From an uncultured Muribaculaceae bacterium (lineage in GTDB: Bacteria; Bacteroidota; Bacteroidia; Bacteroidales; Muribaculaceae), in contig CAJTRT010000002.1 in the NCBI GenBank assembly GCA_910579105.1, positions 49,014 to 113,013 on the forward strand: a stretch of DNA of 64,000 bases, written 5' to 3'. The first letter of the stretch is position 1. Each line of letters opens with the position of its first letter. Shown here one piece after another: positions 17,261 through 25,608 of this stretch. The position numbers were made by a program, and so were the translations under genes. A model generated the notes under the pieces. That model did not search any database and was not told the DNA's origin. It saw nothing but the letters and a program-made list of their open reading frames with translations.

Positions 17261-17309
17261 AATCCGCGTCCTATAACTCGCAAAATTCGCGAGTTATAGG
17301 ACGCGGATT
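17261..17309. terminator. Bidirectional terminator between acyl-CoA ligase and HAD phosphatase
   Basis: A perfect 21-bp inverted repeat (17261-17281 and 17289-17309) with a 7-nt loop between two convergent genes. Confidence 0.8.
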
Positions 17310-17335
17310 GGTTTCTTATACTTTCGCTGACGGAA

Positions 17336-17989
17336 TCAGAGGGCGCAGAGGCGGAGGATGGCCGAGGGGACTTCGATAATGTTGTCGGCGCGGTACTCGC
17401 GCAGCTCGGCCACGGGGCGGAAGCCCCAGGTGACACCGGCGGAGTCGACGCACGCCCGGCGGGCGGTCTCCATGTCGATACCCGAATCACCCACATAAAG
17501 GACGTCGGCTTTCGGTGTCGGGTGTTTGCCGAGAATCTCGAAAACGATTGACGGGTCGGGCTTCACCGGCACGCCATCCTTCTGCCCCTCGACCGCCGCC
17601 CAGGATATTTCCGGGAAATAGTGACTGATAAGCTCCTCGACCGCCGCCTGGTACTTGTTGGAGGCCACGGCCACAGCGACGCCCCGCCCGGTGAGCTGTT
17701 CGAGCAGCTCGGGTATCCCGCTGTAAGGGCGCGTCTCGCAGGTCATATGCGCGTCGTAGTACTCCCGGAAATACGGGAGCATCGCCTCCACCCTTTCCGC
17801 CGAGCGGGCGCTTTCGGGAAGCACGCGCTCGATCAGCTTCCGCACCCCGCTGCCTACGAACCGGGGGTAGGCCGAAATGGGGTGCGTCGGGAAGCCGCAC
17901 TGTTCCAGGGCGTGGTTCGTGGCGTTCCCGAGGTCGGCTATCGTGTTCAGCAGCGTCCCGTCGAGGTCGAATATCACTAACTTCTTCAT
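17336..17989 (-). CDS. gph: Phosphoglycolate phosphatase-like HAD hydrolase
   Basis: A 217-residue HAD-superfamily phosphatase. Motif I is DLDGT at 8-12 (nucleophile D8, acid D10), motif II is the Ser of ASNKY, motif III the Lys in VPVKPDPS, and motif IV GDSGIDMETARRA. The cap-domain position between motifs I and II fits the Gph/PgmB group. Phosphoglycolate is the usual substrate of close relatives; others are possible. The start at 17989 (MKKLVIFDLDGT) is certain from motif position; the open frame continues to 18604 across a promoter-like box and a palindromic repeat and is not coding there. Confidence 0.88.
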   Translation of the reverse strand: MKKLVIFDLDGTLLNTIADLGNATNHALEQCGFPTHPISAYPRFVGSGVRKLIERVLPESARSAERVEAMLPYFREYYDAHMTCETRPYSGIPELLEQLTGRGVAVAVASNKYQAAVEELISHYFPEISWAAVEGQKDGVPVKPDPSIVFEILGKHPTPKADVLYVGDSGIDMETARRACVDSAGVTWGFRPVAELREYRADNIIEVPSAILRLCAL

Positions 17990-18009
17990 TGTCGTTGTCT
18001 CTTTCGAGG

Positions 18010-18017
18010 CAAAGGTA
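18010..18017 (-). promoter_or_regulatory. Promoter -7 box of HAD phosphatase gene
   Basis: TACCTTTG on the minus strand, 21 nt from the ATG at 17989; no clear -33 box. Confidence 0.5.
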
Positions 18018-18129
18018 CGAAAAAACTTTCTTATGGGGATGTGGTCGCTTTTCAACATTTGTCGAGCCTCTTTTGCAACATAATTCTGAAATTCGCGTCT
18101 AACTAACAGGAAGCCCTCAAGGCGGCGCT

Positions 18130-18193
18130 GTACGGACGCGGCGTGCCGCGTATCGGGTGCCCGCAAAATATACGCGGCACGCCGCGTCCGTAC
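18130..18193. repeat. Intergenic palindromic repeat, copy B
   Basis: A perfect 24-bp inverted repeat (18130-18153 and 18170-18193) with arms GTACGGACGCGGCG... and a 16-bp centre. It lies between the divergent HAD phosphatase and outer-membrane barrel genes. Confidence 0.9.
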
Positions 18194-18242
18194 AAAGAAC
18201 GTGCCACATCCTCTCTGATTATCAACGACTACAATACCGAAT

Positions 18243-20318
18243 ATGAACCGCATTATCACTATCACGGCACTCGCGCTGCTGGCGCTGTCGGCCGCCGCGC
18301 AGGAACCTGCCGACACGATCGCAGGACGCGAGCTGGAAGAAATCGTCATCGAGGCTCCGAAGGTGATCCGCAAGGCCGACATGGACGTGTACCACCCCTC
18401 GCGCAGCGCCGTGGAACATTCCAAGGACGGCATGCAGCTGCTGCGCAACCTGATGATTCCGGCGCTGTCGGTCAGCGACGCCCTCGGCACTATCCAGGCC
18501 GCCGGGGAGGCGGTGCAGGTGCGCGTCAACGGGCGCCCGTCGTCAGTCGACCAGGTACGCGCCCTGTTGCCGGAGACCATAAAACGCGTGGAGTGGATCG
18601 ACAACCCAGGCCTGCGCTACGGCGGCGCGAACTATGTGCTGAACTTCATAGTGGCAAACCCGACGGTCGGCGGCTCGCTCCAGACCCAGGCGCGGCCGGC
18701 GCTCAACCAGGCCTGGGGCTTCTATTTCGCCGACGCTAAGTTCAACACCGGCCGCTCGCAGTGGGAGGTCGGAGCCAACTTCAAACTCACCGAGGACATA
18801 AAGAGCCACCGGGAATACACCGAGACGTTCACCTACCCCGACGGAACATCGCTGACGCGCGACGAGACTCCGCGGGGAGGAAGCCTCGACAACTCATTCG
18901 GCGCCCTTTGGGCTTCCTACAACTACATCAAGCCCGACACCACGGTATTCATGGCCGAGTTCAAGATGTTCCACAAGTTCTCCGACCGCTTCCGCTACGA
19001 CGGCCTGCTGTCGCTTAGCGACGGCTCGGACGACATCATCCTGACCGACACCCACGGCGACCGCGGCACGACGCCCCGCCTTTCACTCTACTGGCAGCAG
19101 AACTTCGCCCACCGGCAGATGCTCGTGGTGGATTTCAGCGGCTCGCTATATCTCGGAAAGTCCTATTCCGACTACATCGAGCAGCTCCCCGGAGCCGCGT
19201 CGCTGCTCAACGACATCCACACCGACATCCGCGACCGCAACCAGGCCTACGCCGTCGAGGCCGACTATATCAAGAACTGGGACAAGTCGCGCCTAACCGC
19301 GGGAGCCTCCTACACCGCCAACCGCAACCGCTCGGAATACCTGACGCTCGGCGGAAGCGTCTTCCACCAGCGCCAGGACAAAGTGTATTTCTTCGCCGAA
19401 TATTTCCACCGCTTCGGCAAATGGACGGCCACGGCGGGCATAGGCGCGCAGTACACATCGTTCCATTTCAAGGAATACGACCGGGGCAACAGCTCGTGGA
19501 GCGCCCGCCCGCAGGCCACCGTCACCTACTCGCTGAACCAAAGCCATAACTTCCGGCTTAACTTCACCTCCTGGCAGAACGCGCCCTCCCTGGCCGAGAC
19601 CAACCCGGTGCCGCAGCAGCTCGACGGATTCCAGTGGCGCGTCGGCAACCAAGGGCTGAAGACCTCCAGCTCCTACATGCTCACCTTCCGATACGGATTC
19701 AGCCTGCCCCGCGTCAACGGCTCCTTCGGCATAAGAGCCTTCACGTCGCCCAACGCCATCACGCCGCTGCTCTACTGGGACCATGGGCGGCTCGTCACGA
19801 CCTACGAGAACAGCCGCGGGCTGCAGAACCTCTCGTTCTTCCTCGCGCCGCAGATTGACATCATCCCGAACTGGCTGACGGCCAGCGGCTACGTGCAATA
19901 CCGCATGGAACGTATGCGTGGCACCGGCTACGACCTGCGCAACAACGCCTGGAGCGGCAACGTCTCCGTGAGCCTCTCCCACTGGGGCTTCACGCTCAGC
20001 GGGCTGTACGTCCGCTCGCAACACGACCTCTGGGGTGAGAAAATCTCCTGGGGCGAGAACCTCAGCATCATCGACCTTTTCTACAACTGGAAGAAGTGGC
20101 AGTTCGGCGCGGGAATCCTGATGCCCTTCGGCTCGTACGACCAGGGCTCGCGCTCGCTCAGCAAATGGAACCGCAACGAGCAGCATATGCGGCTCAACAT
20201 GCGCATACCCTTCGTGCAGGTGAGCTACAACCTGCAATGGGGTCGCCAGAAGCGCGGCGCCCAGAAGCTCGTCAACGCCGACGCCAACGCCGACCGCTCC
20301 ACCGCCGGAGGCCGCTAA
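18243..20318 (+). CDS. Outer-membrane beta-barrel protein, TonB-receptor-like
   Basis: A 691-residue outer-membrane protein. A signal peptide (to about AAAQ20) is followed directly by a plug-like segment (VRVNGRPSSVDQVRALLPETIKRVEWIDNPGLRYGGANYVLNF) split here only by its short motifs, then about 500 residues of alternating aromatic beta strands. It lacks the carboxypeptidase-regulatory-like N-terminal domain of SusC proteins and has no SusD partner. The tail (QKRGAQKL to DRSTAGGR) is hydrophilic rather than ending in Phe/Trp. The last 36 bp, including the stop, are repeated exactly at 21253-21288 beyond the KilA-N gene, as if an element inserted at the gene's 3' end. Transported ligand unknown. 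Confidence 0.8.
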   Translation: MNRIITITALALLALSAAAQEPADTIAGRELEEIVIEAPKVIRKADMDVYHPSRSAVEHSKDGMQLLRNLMIPALSVSDALGTIQAAGEAVQVRVNGRPSSVDQVRALLPETIKRVEWIDNPGLRYGGANYVLNFIVANPTVGGSLQTQARPALNQAWGFYFADAKFNTGRSQWEVGANFKLTEDIKSHREYTETFTYPDGTSLTRDETPRGGSLDNSFGALWASYNYIKPDTTVFMAEFKMFHKFSDRFRYDGLLSLSDGSDDIILTDTHGDRGTTPRLSLYWQQNFAHRQMLVVDFSGSLYLGKSYSDYIEQLPGAASLLNDIHTDIRDRNQAYAVEADYIKNWDKSRLTAGASYTANRNRSEYLTLGGSVFHQRQDKVYFFAEYFHRFGKWTATAGIGAQYTSFHFKEYDRGNSSWSARPQATVTYSLNQSHNFRLNFTSWQNAPSLAETNPVPQQLDGFQWRVGNQGLKTSSSYMLTFRYGFSLPRVNGSFGIRAFTSPNAITPLLYWDHGRLVTTYENSRGLQNLSFFLAPQIDIIPNWLTASGYVQYRMERMRGTGYDLRNNAWSGNVSVSLSHWGFTLSGLYVRSQHDLWGEKISWGENLSIIDLFYNWKKWQFGAGILMPFGSYDQGSRSLSKWNRNEQHMRLNMRIPFVQVSYNLQWGRQKRGAQKLVNADANADRSTAGGR
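20283..20318. repeat. 36-bp direct repeat, left copy (possible attachment site)
   Basis: Starts GCCAACGCCGACCGC and ends GGAGGCCGCTAA, forming the 3' end and stop of the barrel gene. An identical 36 bp is at 21253-21288. Confidence 0.9.
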
Positions 20319-20358
20319 GCCTCCGCGCGGCGCTCCACATCGATACACCATACCTCTT

Positions 20359-20390
20359 TTTGTACGGATGGGATAAATATGCTACCTTTG
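20359..20390 (+). promoter_or_regulatory. Bacteroidetes-type promoter of KilA-N gene
   Basis: TTTG (20359-20362) and TACCTTTG (20383-20390) are 20 nt apart. This near-ideal promoter lies inside the repeat-bounded segment, so the gene carries its own expression signal. Confidence 0.75.
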
Positions 20391-20419
20391 GCTCACAAAT
20401 AAGACAACGCACCACCGGT

Positions 20420-21232
20420 ATGGCTAAAATCACAGTCAGGGACACTACCATAAGAACAATGTCGAAGAACGGCATTGATTACATCTGCATCACAGACATA
20501 GCGAGGCAGAAGAACCCGGTCGAGCCAAAGGATGTCGTGAAGAATTGGATGAGAGTGAAAAACACTCTCGAATATCTCGGATTATGGGAAAGCCTGAATA
20601 ATCCCGATTTTAACGGGGTCGAATTCGACCCCGTTCTAAGAGAGGCCGGCACTAATTCTTTCACAATGAGTCCGAGCCGGTGGATAGAAATCACAAACGC
20701 AATCGGCATTGTCAACAAGCTGGGTCGGGACGGCGGGACGTACGCGCAACGGGATATCGCATTTAAGTTCGCGAGCTGGGTATCTGTCGAATTTGAACTC
20801 TACCTCGTAAAAGAATTCCAACGGCTTAAAGAAACCGAACAGAAGCAACTCGGTTGGTCGGCTAAAAGAGAACTTTCCAAGATAAACTACCGCATCCATA
20901 CCGATGCCGTAAAGCATAACCTCATACCTCCCGAAATAACAAAGAATCAGGCGAACGTAATCTATGCCAGTGAAGCTGATGTGCTGAATATGGCTATGTT
21001 TGGTATGACAGCGAAGCAATGGCGTGACGCTAATCCTGATTTGAAAGGCACCATTCGCGACTATGCGTCAATCAACGAACTGATATGCCTTTCAAATATG
21101 GAAAGCCTCAACGCAGTCTTTATCCAACAGGGGATAGCCCAGCCGGAAAGACTGGTCAAACTAAACCAGATAGCCATACATCAAATGAGCGTGCTCGACA
21201 GCGCGGAGTATGAGAGGCATTTTTTGAAATAG
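20420..21232 (+). CDS. KilA-N domain protein, low-GC accessory gene
   Basis: A 270-residue KilA-N protein, a DNA-binding family common in phages, plasmids and accessory regions. The domain spans about residues 5-135, with ICITDIARQKNPVEPKDVVKNW and the typical end AFKFASWVSVEFELYLVKEF. The C-terminal half is helical and polar, including an AKRELSKINYRIHTDAVK stretch. The ATG at 20420 (MAKITVRD) fits the promoter 30 bp upstream; the open frame continues back into the barrel gene only by chance. The gene is visibly poorer in GC than its neighbours and sits between exact 36-bp repeats, so recent transfer is likely. No integrase or other mobility gene accompanies it. Role unknown; regulation or defence are possible. 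Confidence 0.85.
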   Translation: MAKITVRDTTIRTMSKNGIDYICITDIARQKNPVEPKDVVKNWMRVKNTLEYLGLWESLNNPDFNGVEFDPVLREAGTNSFTMSPSRWIEITNAIGIVNKLGRDGGTYAQRDIAFKFASWVSVEFELYLVKEFQRLKETEQKQLGWSAKRELSKINYRIHTDAVKHNLIPPEITKNQANVIYASEADVLNMAMFGMTAKQWRDANPDLKGTIRDYASINELICLSNMESLNAVFIQQGIAQPERLVKLNQIAIHQMSVLDSAEYERHFLK

Positions 21233-21252
21233 GCATTTCAAAAGTCCATCCG

Positions 21253-21288
21253 GCCAACGCCGACCGCTCCACCGCCGGAGGCCGCTAA
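21253..21288. repeat. 36-bp direct repeat, right copy
   Basis: Identical to 20283-20318; the matching stops at both ends (preceding base G versus C, following bases AA versus GC). It contains the ClC stop codon on the minus strand. Confidence 0.9.
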
Positions 21289-22667
21289 AAGGCGCGCTGG
21301 ATCAGGCGCGTCACGGCATATGATACCACCGCGGCTATCGCGGCGGGGAGGAGCACGTCGGCCCGCATGGTGCTCTCCGCGACGATGAACATCGCCATCA
21401 GGGGGGCGCGGACGGCTCCCGCCATCACCGCCGCCATGCCGTAGCAAGCGAAATCTGCCGCCGGAAGGTCGATGCCGAACAGCGCCCCGGCAATCCTGGC
21501 GAAGAAATAGCCGCAGACAGCCCCGGCGAAGAGCGTCGGGGCGAAGTCACCGGCCACGCCACCGCCGCTGTTGGTCGAGGAGGTGGCGAAAGCCTTCACC
21601 GCCATCACCCCGAAACATACCGCGAGCAGCAGTGTGCCCGGCTCCAGGCTCAGCCCGAGCAGCGGCGAGCGGAACACGGCGGCCTCCGGCCGGCCGGAGA
21701 GAATCTCCCCGATCACCCCGTACCCCTCGCCGAAAAGCGCCGGGAAGGTGAACACGAGCAAGCCGATTACCGCGCCGCTGACCACGTTGCGCGTCCAGGG
21801 AGAGCGCATCCCCTCGAACCAGCGCGTCATCCTGGCCATCACCGCCGAATAATATGCCGAGTAAACACCGCAGAAAACAGCCAGAGCCAGCAGCGGCAGG
21901 GTCAGATGCCAGTCGAAAGGAGTATAGGAAGCGAAGACTATGTTTGGCGTGAACCCCGAGAGGGCGAAAGACGTGAGGCCCGCGCACACACAACCGGAGA
22001 AAAGCGCCAGCGCCGTCAGCGGCCCCGACCCTATGCCGAGACATTCCAGGGTGAAGAGCGCCCCCCCTACCGGCGATTTGAAAATCGCCGCGATTCCGGC
22101 TCCCGCGCCCACGGCCATCATCGTGCTCAACCCCTTGTCAGAGATGCCGAAAAGCCGCCCCACGTTGTTGCCGATCGCGGCTCCGGCATATGCGATAGGG
22201 CCTTCGGAACCCGCCGATCCCCCGAATCCGAGAGACGCGGCGCACGCCAGCAGCGGTGAAAACGTAAGTACCACCGGGAGGCGGCACCGCCCCGCGGCGA
22301 AATCGGCCTGCAGACGGTCGACACCATGATAGATTTCGCGACGGAGGACGTAGCGCTGGAACACGCTCGCCAATATCACGCCAACAAGCGGCAACAGCAG
22401 CATCGTCCACCATCCGAAGCGCCCTGCGATGCCGTTGATAGAGAAACGCGACACCGCGGCGATCATCCATTTCAGCGCCCAGGCCGCGCACCCGATCACG
22501 CCTCCGGCCAGGACAGCCAGCAGGATAAGCCACACCTCCTCGCTGAAATGGCCCCGCAGCCTGTACAACAGGCTTTCAGGCACCGGGGAGAATCCCCGCC
22601 GCCCTGCTCCGGCCCCACCCGGAGCCGGTATCCCGGCCGATACCTGTTGAAACATCTTTCCCTCCAT
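21285..22667 (-). CDS. ClC-family chloride channel/transporter
   Basis: A 460-residue ClC-family membrane protein with about ten or more hydrophobic helices. The gating-glutamate motif is present as GSEGP (E155 from this start), a glycine-rich GAGAGIAAIFKSPVGG follows, then the FTLE stretch where the proton-site Glu of transporters lies, and GDFAP matches the GxFxP motif. These suggest a H+/Cl- exchanger rather than a pure channel. No CBS domains follow. The frame extends to 22799 and overlaps gtrA; the ATG at 22667 is preferred, with 22655, which has a purine-rich GGAGGGAAAG just before it, as an alternative. Its stop codon is inside the right 36-bp repeat. Confidence 0.88.
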   Translation of the reverse strand: MEGKMFQQVSAGIPAPGGAGAGRRGFSPVPESLLYRLRGHFSEEVWLILLAVLAGGVIGCAAWALKWMIAAVSRFSINGIAGRFGWWTMLLLPLVGVILASVFQRYVLRREIYHGVDRLQADFAAGRCRLPVVLTFSPLLACAASLGFGGSAGSEGPIAYAGAAIGNNVGRLFGISDKGLSTMMAVGAGAGIAAIFKSPVGGALFTLECLGIGSGPLTALALFSGCVCAGLTSFALSGFTPNIVFASYTPFDWHLTLPLLALAVFCGVYSAYYSAVMARMTRWFEGMRSPWTRNVVSGAVIGLLVFTFPALFGEGYGVIGEILSGRPEAAVFRSPLLGLSLEPGTLLLAVCFGVMAVKAFATSSTNSGGGVAGDFAPTLFAGAVCGYFFARIAGALFGIDLPAADFACYGMAAVMAGAVRAPLMAMFIVAESTMRADVLLPAAIAAVVSYAVTRLIQRAF

Positions 22668-22752
22668 AAACAGCGAGTCGAGAAGCCGTCGGTCGAGACG
22701 ACCCCTTTGTGATAAAAACAACGCCGGAACACATAGGGTTCCAGCGGCACGG

Positions 22753-23382
22753 TTATTTCGAGGAAGAGGGGCGGCGGCGGAGGGTGAGCCAGTCGACAAA
22801 GCGTATGGCGTAGGGGTCGAAGCGCGTGGAGCGGTACACGAAATTCTTCTGCAACAGGAAGTTCCAGAAAATCGACACCACCAGCGACACCGACAGGCGC
22901 GCGAATGCGAAAATGCCGTCGGGCTTTATCCAGCCCACGCGCAGAATCGCCTCGGAATGTTGCAGCACATGGTCGAGGCCGGTGGTGCCCCCCAGGTTGA
23001 GCAGGAAGCTGCCCGCCCATATCAGGAAGAACTTCACCGCCACCGCCTTCACGGCGCAGTGTTCCGAGCGGAAAGTGAACTTGTAGTTGACCACCGAATT
23101 GACTATTCCCCCCAGCACCAGGCCGATGGCCGTCGCGAGGAACGAGCGCAGCGGGTCGCGGCCCAGCGGGAAGAAAATCCACGCGTAGCAGACAAACGAG
23201 GCCGCCATGTCGGTCCACGACGACAGTTGCGACGTCAGCCCGGCGCGGATGAGCGTGAACACGCCCTCGCCGTGCACGAGCTTGTCGGTCGCCCGGCCGA
23301 GCACGCCGTTCTTGCGCCCGGCATCGCGGTCATGGCTCGGCGCGTCGTTGGCCGTCGTGTCGTTATCCTGTTTGATGTTCAC
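22753..23382 (-). CDS. GtrA-family membrane protein
   Basis: A 209-residue GtrA-like protein. About four membrane segments are seen after a polar 40-residue N-terminus, with the family strings GIVNSVVNYKFTF and FLLQKNFVYR. GtrA proteins are thought to help move lipid-linked sugars across the inner membrane or to assist a glycosyltransferase; no such transferase is next to it. A TAACTTCG box lies upstream. The ClC gene follows on the same strand 85 bp after the stop and may be co-transcribed. Confidence 0.82.
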   Translation of the reverse strand: MNIKQDNDTTANDAPSHDRDAGRKNGVLGRATDKLVHGEGVFTLIRAGLTSQLSSWTDMAASFVCYAWIFFPLGRDPLRSFLATAIGLVLGGIVNSVVNYKFTFRSEHCAVKAVAVKFFLIWAGSFLLNLGGTTGLDHVLQHSEAILRVGWIKPDGIFAFARLSVSLVVSIFWNFLLQKNFVYRSTRFDPYAIRFVDWLTLRRRPSSSK

Positions 23383-23419
23383 GTTGTCGCGGGATCAGTT
23401 TAGTCACGGTATCGCCCCG

Positions 23420-23427
23420 CGAAGTTA
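23420..23427 (-). promoter_or_regulatory. Promoter -7 box of gtrA-like gene
   Basis: TAACTTCG on the minus strand, 37 nt upstream of the ATG at 23382. No clear -33 box. Confidence 0.5.
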
Positions 23428-23476
23428 CTACAATCTTCCCGAAAAACCTCGCCCCGGCCCCAAAACTCCTCCGCAC

Positions 23477-23491
23477 CGGTTGCCGCATGGG
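23477..23491 (+). repeat. 15-bp direct repeat left of IS30
   Basis: CGGTTGCCGCATGGG, also at 24700-24714. The two copies flank the IS30 element and an adjacent hairpin, 1.2 kb apart. Too far from the IS ends for a target duplication. Confidence 0.5.
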
Positions 23492-23494
23492 CCT

Positions 23495-24557
23495 ACTCTC
23501 AACTGACAACTGCAAAATTAGCGATTAGCCGGAAGAAAACGTTTTTGGGAGAGTCGAAATTGAGCTTTTTCCGTGGCCTGCGGTTGATTTTATGCTGAAT
23601 CTTGCGTAGGAACGCATCCGCCAGAGATGAAAAATCGGTACCTTTCGGTATGTATTGCCTTATGAGCTTGTTTGTGTTCTCAATTGAACCTTTCTGCCAT
23701 GAAGAATATGAGTCGGCAAAAAACACAAGATTTGGATTCTTCGATCCTTTCGGAGCCAGAGCCTTGGATATTAGCCGGTGGCAGCAGAACTCAGAGCCGT
23801 TGTCCGTGGTTATTGAACGCACGGTATGTCTGTAAGGGAACAGCATCCTGATGACCGCCCTTGCCAGCGGCTCGGGGCGTTTGCCATGTGGCAGCCTCTC
23901 CATAAGCACCATGTTGGTGCTTCTCTCGGTAAGGGTGACGATGGCCCCTTTGCCGTCTTTACCCACGATGGTGTCCATCTCCCAGTCTCCTAACCGCTTG
24001 CCGTCTGCTTCCGCCGGTCGCTCATGGATACTTACACGCTCCGGTATGTTCTTTACTTTCGTGGTGCGGTCGGGGCGTCCGTGGCGGTTGTATTTCATCT
24101 TATGGCGGCAGTGTGCGGCGAGATTCCCGCTTTCGTCCGCCCTTATATGGCGGTATATGAGCTCATGGGATATGAGCTTGCCGCGGCGTTTCATGTCCGC
24201 CGATATCTGTTGGGGCGACCAGTCCTCTTCTTTGAGAAGGTCAAGGGCCTCCCACACGATTGCCGGATCCTTGGAGCTGTTGGCCGTGACTCGCTTTCTG
24301 CGTTCCAGAGCCTTTGCATGGGCCTTGTCCCACAGGTAGTTGCCTTTGTCTGTGGAGTTCCGCCTTATCTCGCGGCTGAGTGTTGACTGACTGCACCCCA
24401 CTATGGAGGCGATTTCTTTTCTCGGGGTCTTTCTTTGCAGTAAGGCGAAAATTTGCGACCTTTGCTGCGAGGTTAGCTGATGATACATAAGGCAATACAA
24501 AATTAGTTGATCTCAGGGAGACTTCGGTCTCCTTTTTTTGTATTGCCGGTTGAAAGT
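23495..24557 (-). mobile_element. IS30-family insertion sequence
   Basis: About 1.06 kb with one transposase gene. Imperfect terminal inverted repeats can be aligned: ACTCTCAACTGACAA at the left and, as the reverse complement, ACTTTCAACCGGCAA at the right. Ends are therefore approximate. A short hairpin with GGAGAC/GTCTCC lies between the transposase start and the right end. No convincing 2-4-bp target duplication is visible. Confidence 0.8.
23499..24485 (-). CDS. IS30-family transposase
   Basis: A 328-residue DDE transposase. The N-terminus has the helix-turn-helix pattern of IS30 (LTSQQRSQIFALL, IVGCSQSTLSREIRRN), and the catalytic acids are visible as D171 (GDWEMDTIVG), D228 (TTDNGSEF) and E269 (KGSIENTNKLIRQY). 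About seven extra residues lie between the second Asp and the Glu compared with the classical DD33E spacing. The frame opens at 24500; the ATG at 24485 (MYHQLTSQ) fits family N-termini better. The reading frame is intact, so the element may be active. Confidence 0.93.
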   Translation of the reverse strand, partial: YHQLTSQQRSQIFALLQRKTPRKEIASIVGCSQSTLSREIRRNSTDKGNYLWDKAHAKALERRKRVTANSSKDPAIVWEALDLLKEEDWSPQQISADMKRRGKLISHELIYRHIRADESGNLAAHCRHKMKYNRHGRPDRTTKVKNIPERVSIHERPAEADGKRLGDWEMDTIVGKDGKGAIVTLTERSTNMVLMERLPHGKRPEPLARAVIRMLFPYRHTVRSITTDNGSEFCCHRLISKALAPKGSKNPNLVFFADSYSSWQKGSIENTNKLIRQYIPKGTDFSSLADAFLRKIQHKINRRPRKKLNFDSPKNVFFRLIANFAVVS

Positions 24558-24565
24558 TACCTTTT

Positions 24566-24640
24566 GAGAGACTTATTGTCGGATTGGGGAGGGGCTGTGG
24601 GCTTGTGAAGCCCCATCCCCAATCCGCCATTAAGTCTCGA
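24566..24640. other. Long imperfect hairpin beside IS30
   Basis: Arms contain GAGACTTA, CGGATTGGGG and GGGGCT on the left and AGCCCC, CCCCAATCCG and TAAGTCTC on the right, nesting over 75 bp around a short loop. It lies 9 bp outside the right IS30 end, suggesting a palindromic insertion target. Confidence 0.6.
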
Positions 24641-24699
24641 GCGTCAAAAAATATTGGGCTATTCAGAGCGATGAATTTTGCACTTCGTTCTTGAATCTA

Positions 24700-24714
24700 C
24701 GGTTGCCGCATGGG
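24700..24714 (+). repeat. 15-bp direct repeat right of IS30
   Basis: Second copy of CGGTTGCCGCATGGG (see 23477). Confidence 0.5.
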
Positions 24715-24762
24715 GCATATGCAAGGATATGGACACTTGGCAGTCACAAGATGAACCTGCCT

Positions 24763-25608
24763 CTATTCCAGGCGGATGGTGGCGGTGGAGGCGCCCTGGG
24801 GCGACCACACGCCATAGCCGCCGGTGATGTTTGAGGGGAGGGAGCCGGGCGCTCCGACAAACACGGAGCCGTTGACCAGCGAGGCATTGTCGAAGGCGCG
24901 CCAGAAAAGGAACACCTCGCGGCTGACCCGCGCCAGGGTGACGGTGACGGTCTCCCCTTCGGGGAAATCGGCCTCATAGCTCTCGCCGGGAGCGGTCGAG
25001 CGGTTGCCGCGGTAAACCGGCAGAGAGACTTCACTGCCGGGACGGGTCACTTCCTGCGCCCCTATCATGCACGGATATTCGCGGCCGTCGCGCGAATGGG
25101 CGCGGGCTGTCAGGTGGTAGTAGGCCGGAGTGTCGTCTGGAGCCGTGAAGCGCAGGGTGAGATGCCGCAGGGTGTCGTTACCCTCCACAGGGGTCGCTTC
25201 GAGGCGGTCTATGGGGGTGGGTGCGGGCATGGTGACCGCGGAAGTCACCGTCATTCCCCGGTATGTGGCGCGGAGGGTATAGGTCTTTCCTGGCTCGCCG
25301 AGCATGTCAAAGGTATAGTAGTGGTACGGCGGGAAATATTTCTCGGAAGGGCCACCGGTCAGTATCACCTCGCGCTCGCCGTCGCTAATCGCGACCACGC
25401 CCCAGCGCACTATGCTCTCGGCCACCGAACCTTCCTCCTGCGACGGCACCATCGACAGGTTCAGCAGCACCTCGGGATACGAGCCGCTGTCGAACCACCC
25501 CTCCACGACCAGGCGGGGAGAGGCCGGAGGAGCTGATTCGTCGGCACACCCGGAAGCCAGTGCCGCGAGCGCCAATGCCGGCGCTAAAACGCGTGCGTAT
25601 TCCATCAT
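24763..25608 (-). CDS. DUF4249 lipoprotein, partner of TonB receptor
   Basis: A 281-residue lipoprotein resembling DUF4249. The signal peptide ends LASGC (C21) followed by ADE, an acidic surface-export signal. The mature part begins RLVVEGWF, typical of the family, and contains the Ig-like strands KTYTLRATYRGMTVTSAVTMP. DUF4249 proteins usually sit next to a TonB-dependent receptor, as here, and probably act as its surface-exposed partner, but their ligand is not known. Its ATG overlaps the receptor's TGA, giving translational coupling. The start may be either of two adjacent ATGs (25608 or 25605). Confidence 0.82.
   Translation of the reverse strand: MMEYARVLAPALALAALASGCADESAPPASPRLVVEGWFDSGSYPEVLLNLSMVPSQEEGSVAESIVRWGVVAISDGEREVILTGGPSEKYFPPYHYYTFDMLGEPGKTYTLRATYRGMTVTSAVTMPAPTPIDRLEATPVEGNDTLRHLTLRFTAPDDTPAYYHLTARAHSRDGREYPCMIGAQEVTRPGSEVSLPVYRGNRSTAPGESYEADFPEGETVTVTLARVSREVFLFWRAFDNASLVNGSVFVGAPGSLPSNITGGYGVWSPQGASTATIRLE

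Larger units (their letters stand above)
20283..21288. mobile_element. Putative small integrated element carrying a KilA-N gene
   Basis: A segment of about 970 bp including one repeat copy, with one gene and one promoter, bounded by perfect 36-bp direct repeats. The left repeat completes the barrel gene; the right repeat supplies the TAG stop (complement of CTA at 21285-21287) of the convergent ClC gene. Removing one repeat and the insert would leave the two genes converging and overlapping at their stops. Insertion is inferred; no recombinase gene is present. Confidence 0.6.

Noticed and set aside
20096..20419. Extended N-terminus of the KilA-N protein reaching into the barrel gene
   Set aside because: The promoter at 20359-20390 lies within the extension, and its upstream part overlaps the barrel coding frame; the product begins at 20420.
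20283..21288. 36-bp repeats as a transposon target-site duplication
   Set aside because: Far longer than usual target duplications, and no terminal inverted repeats or transposase were seen in the segment.
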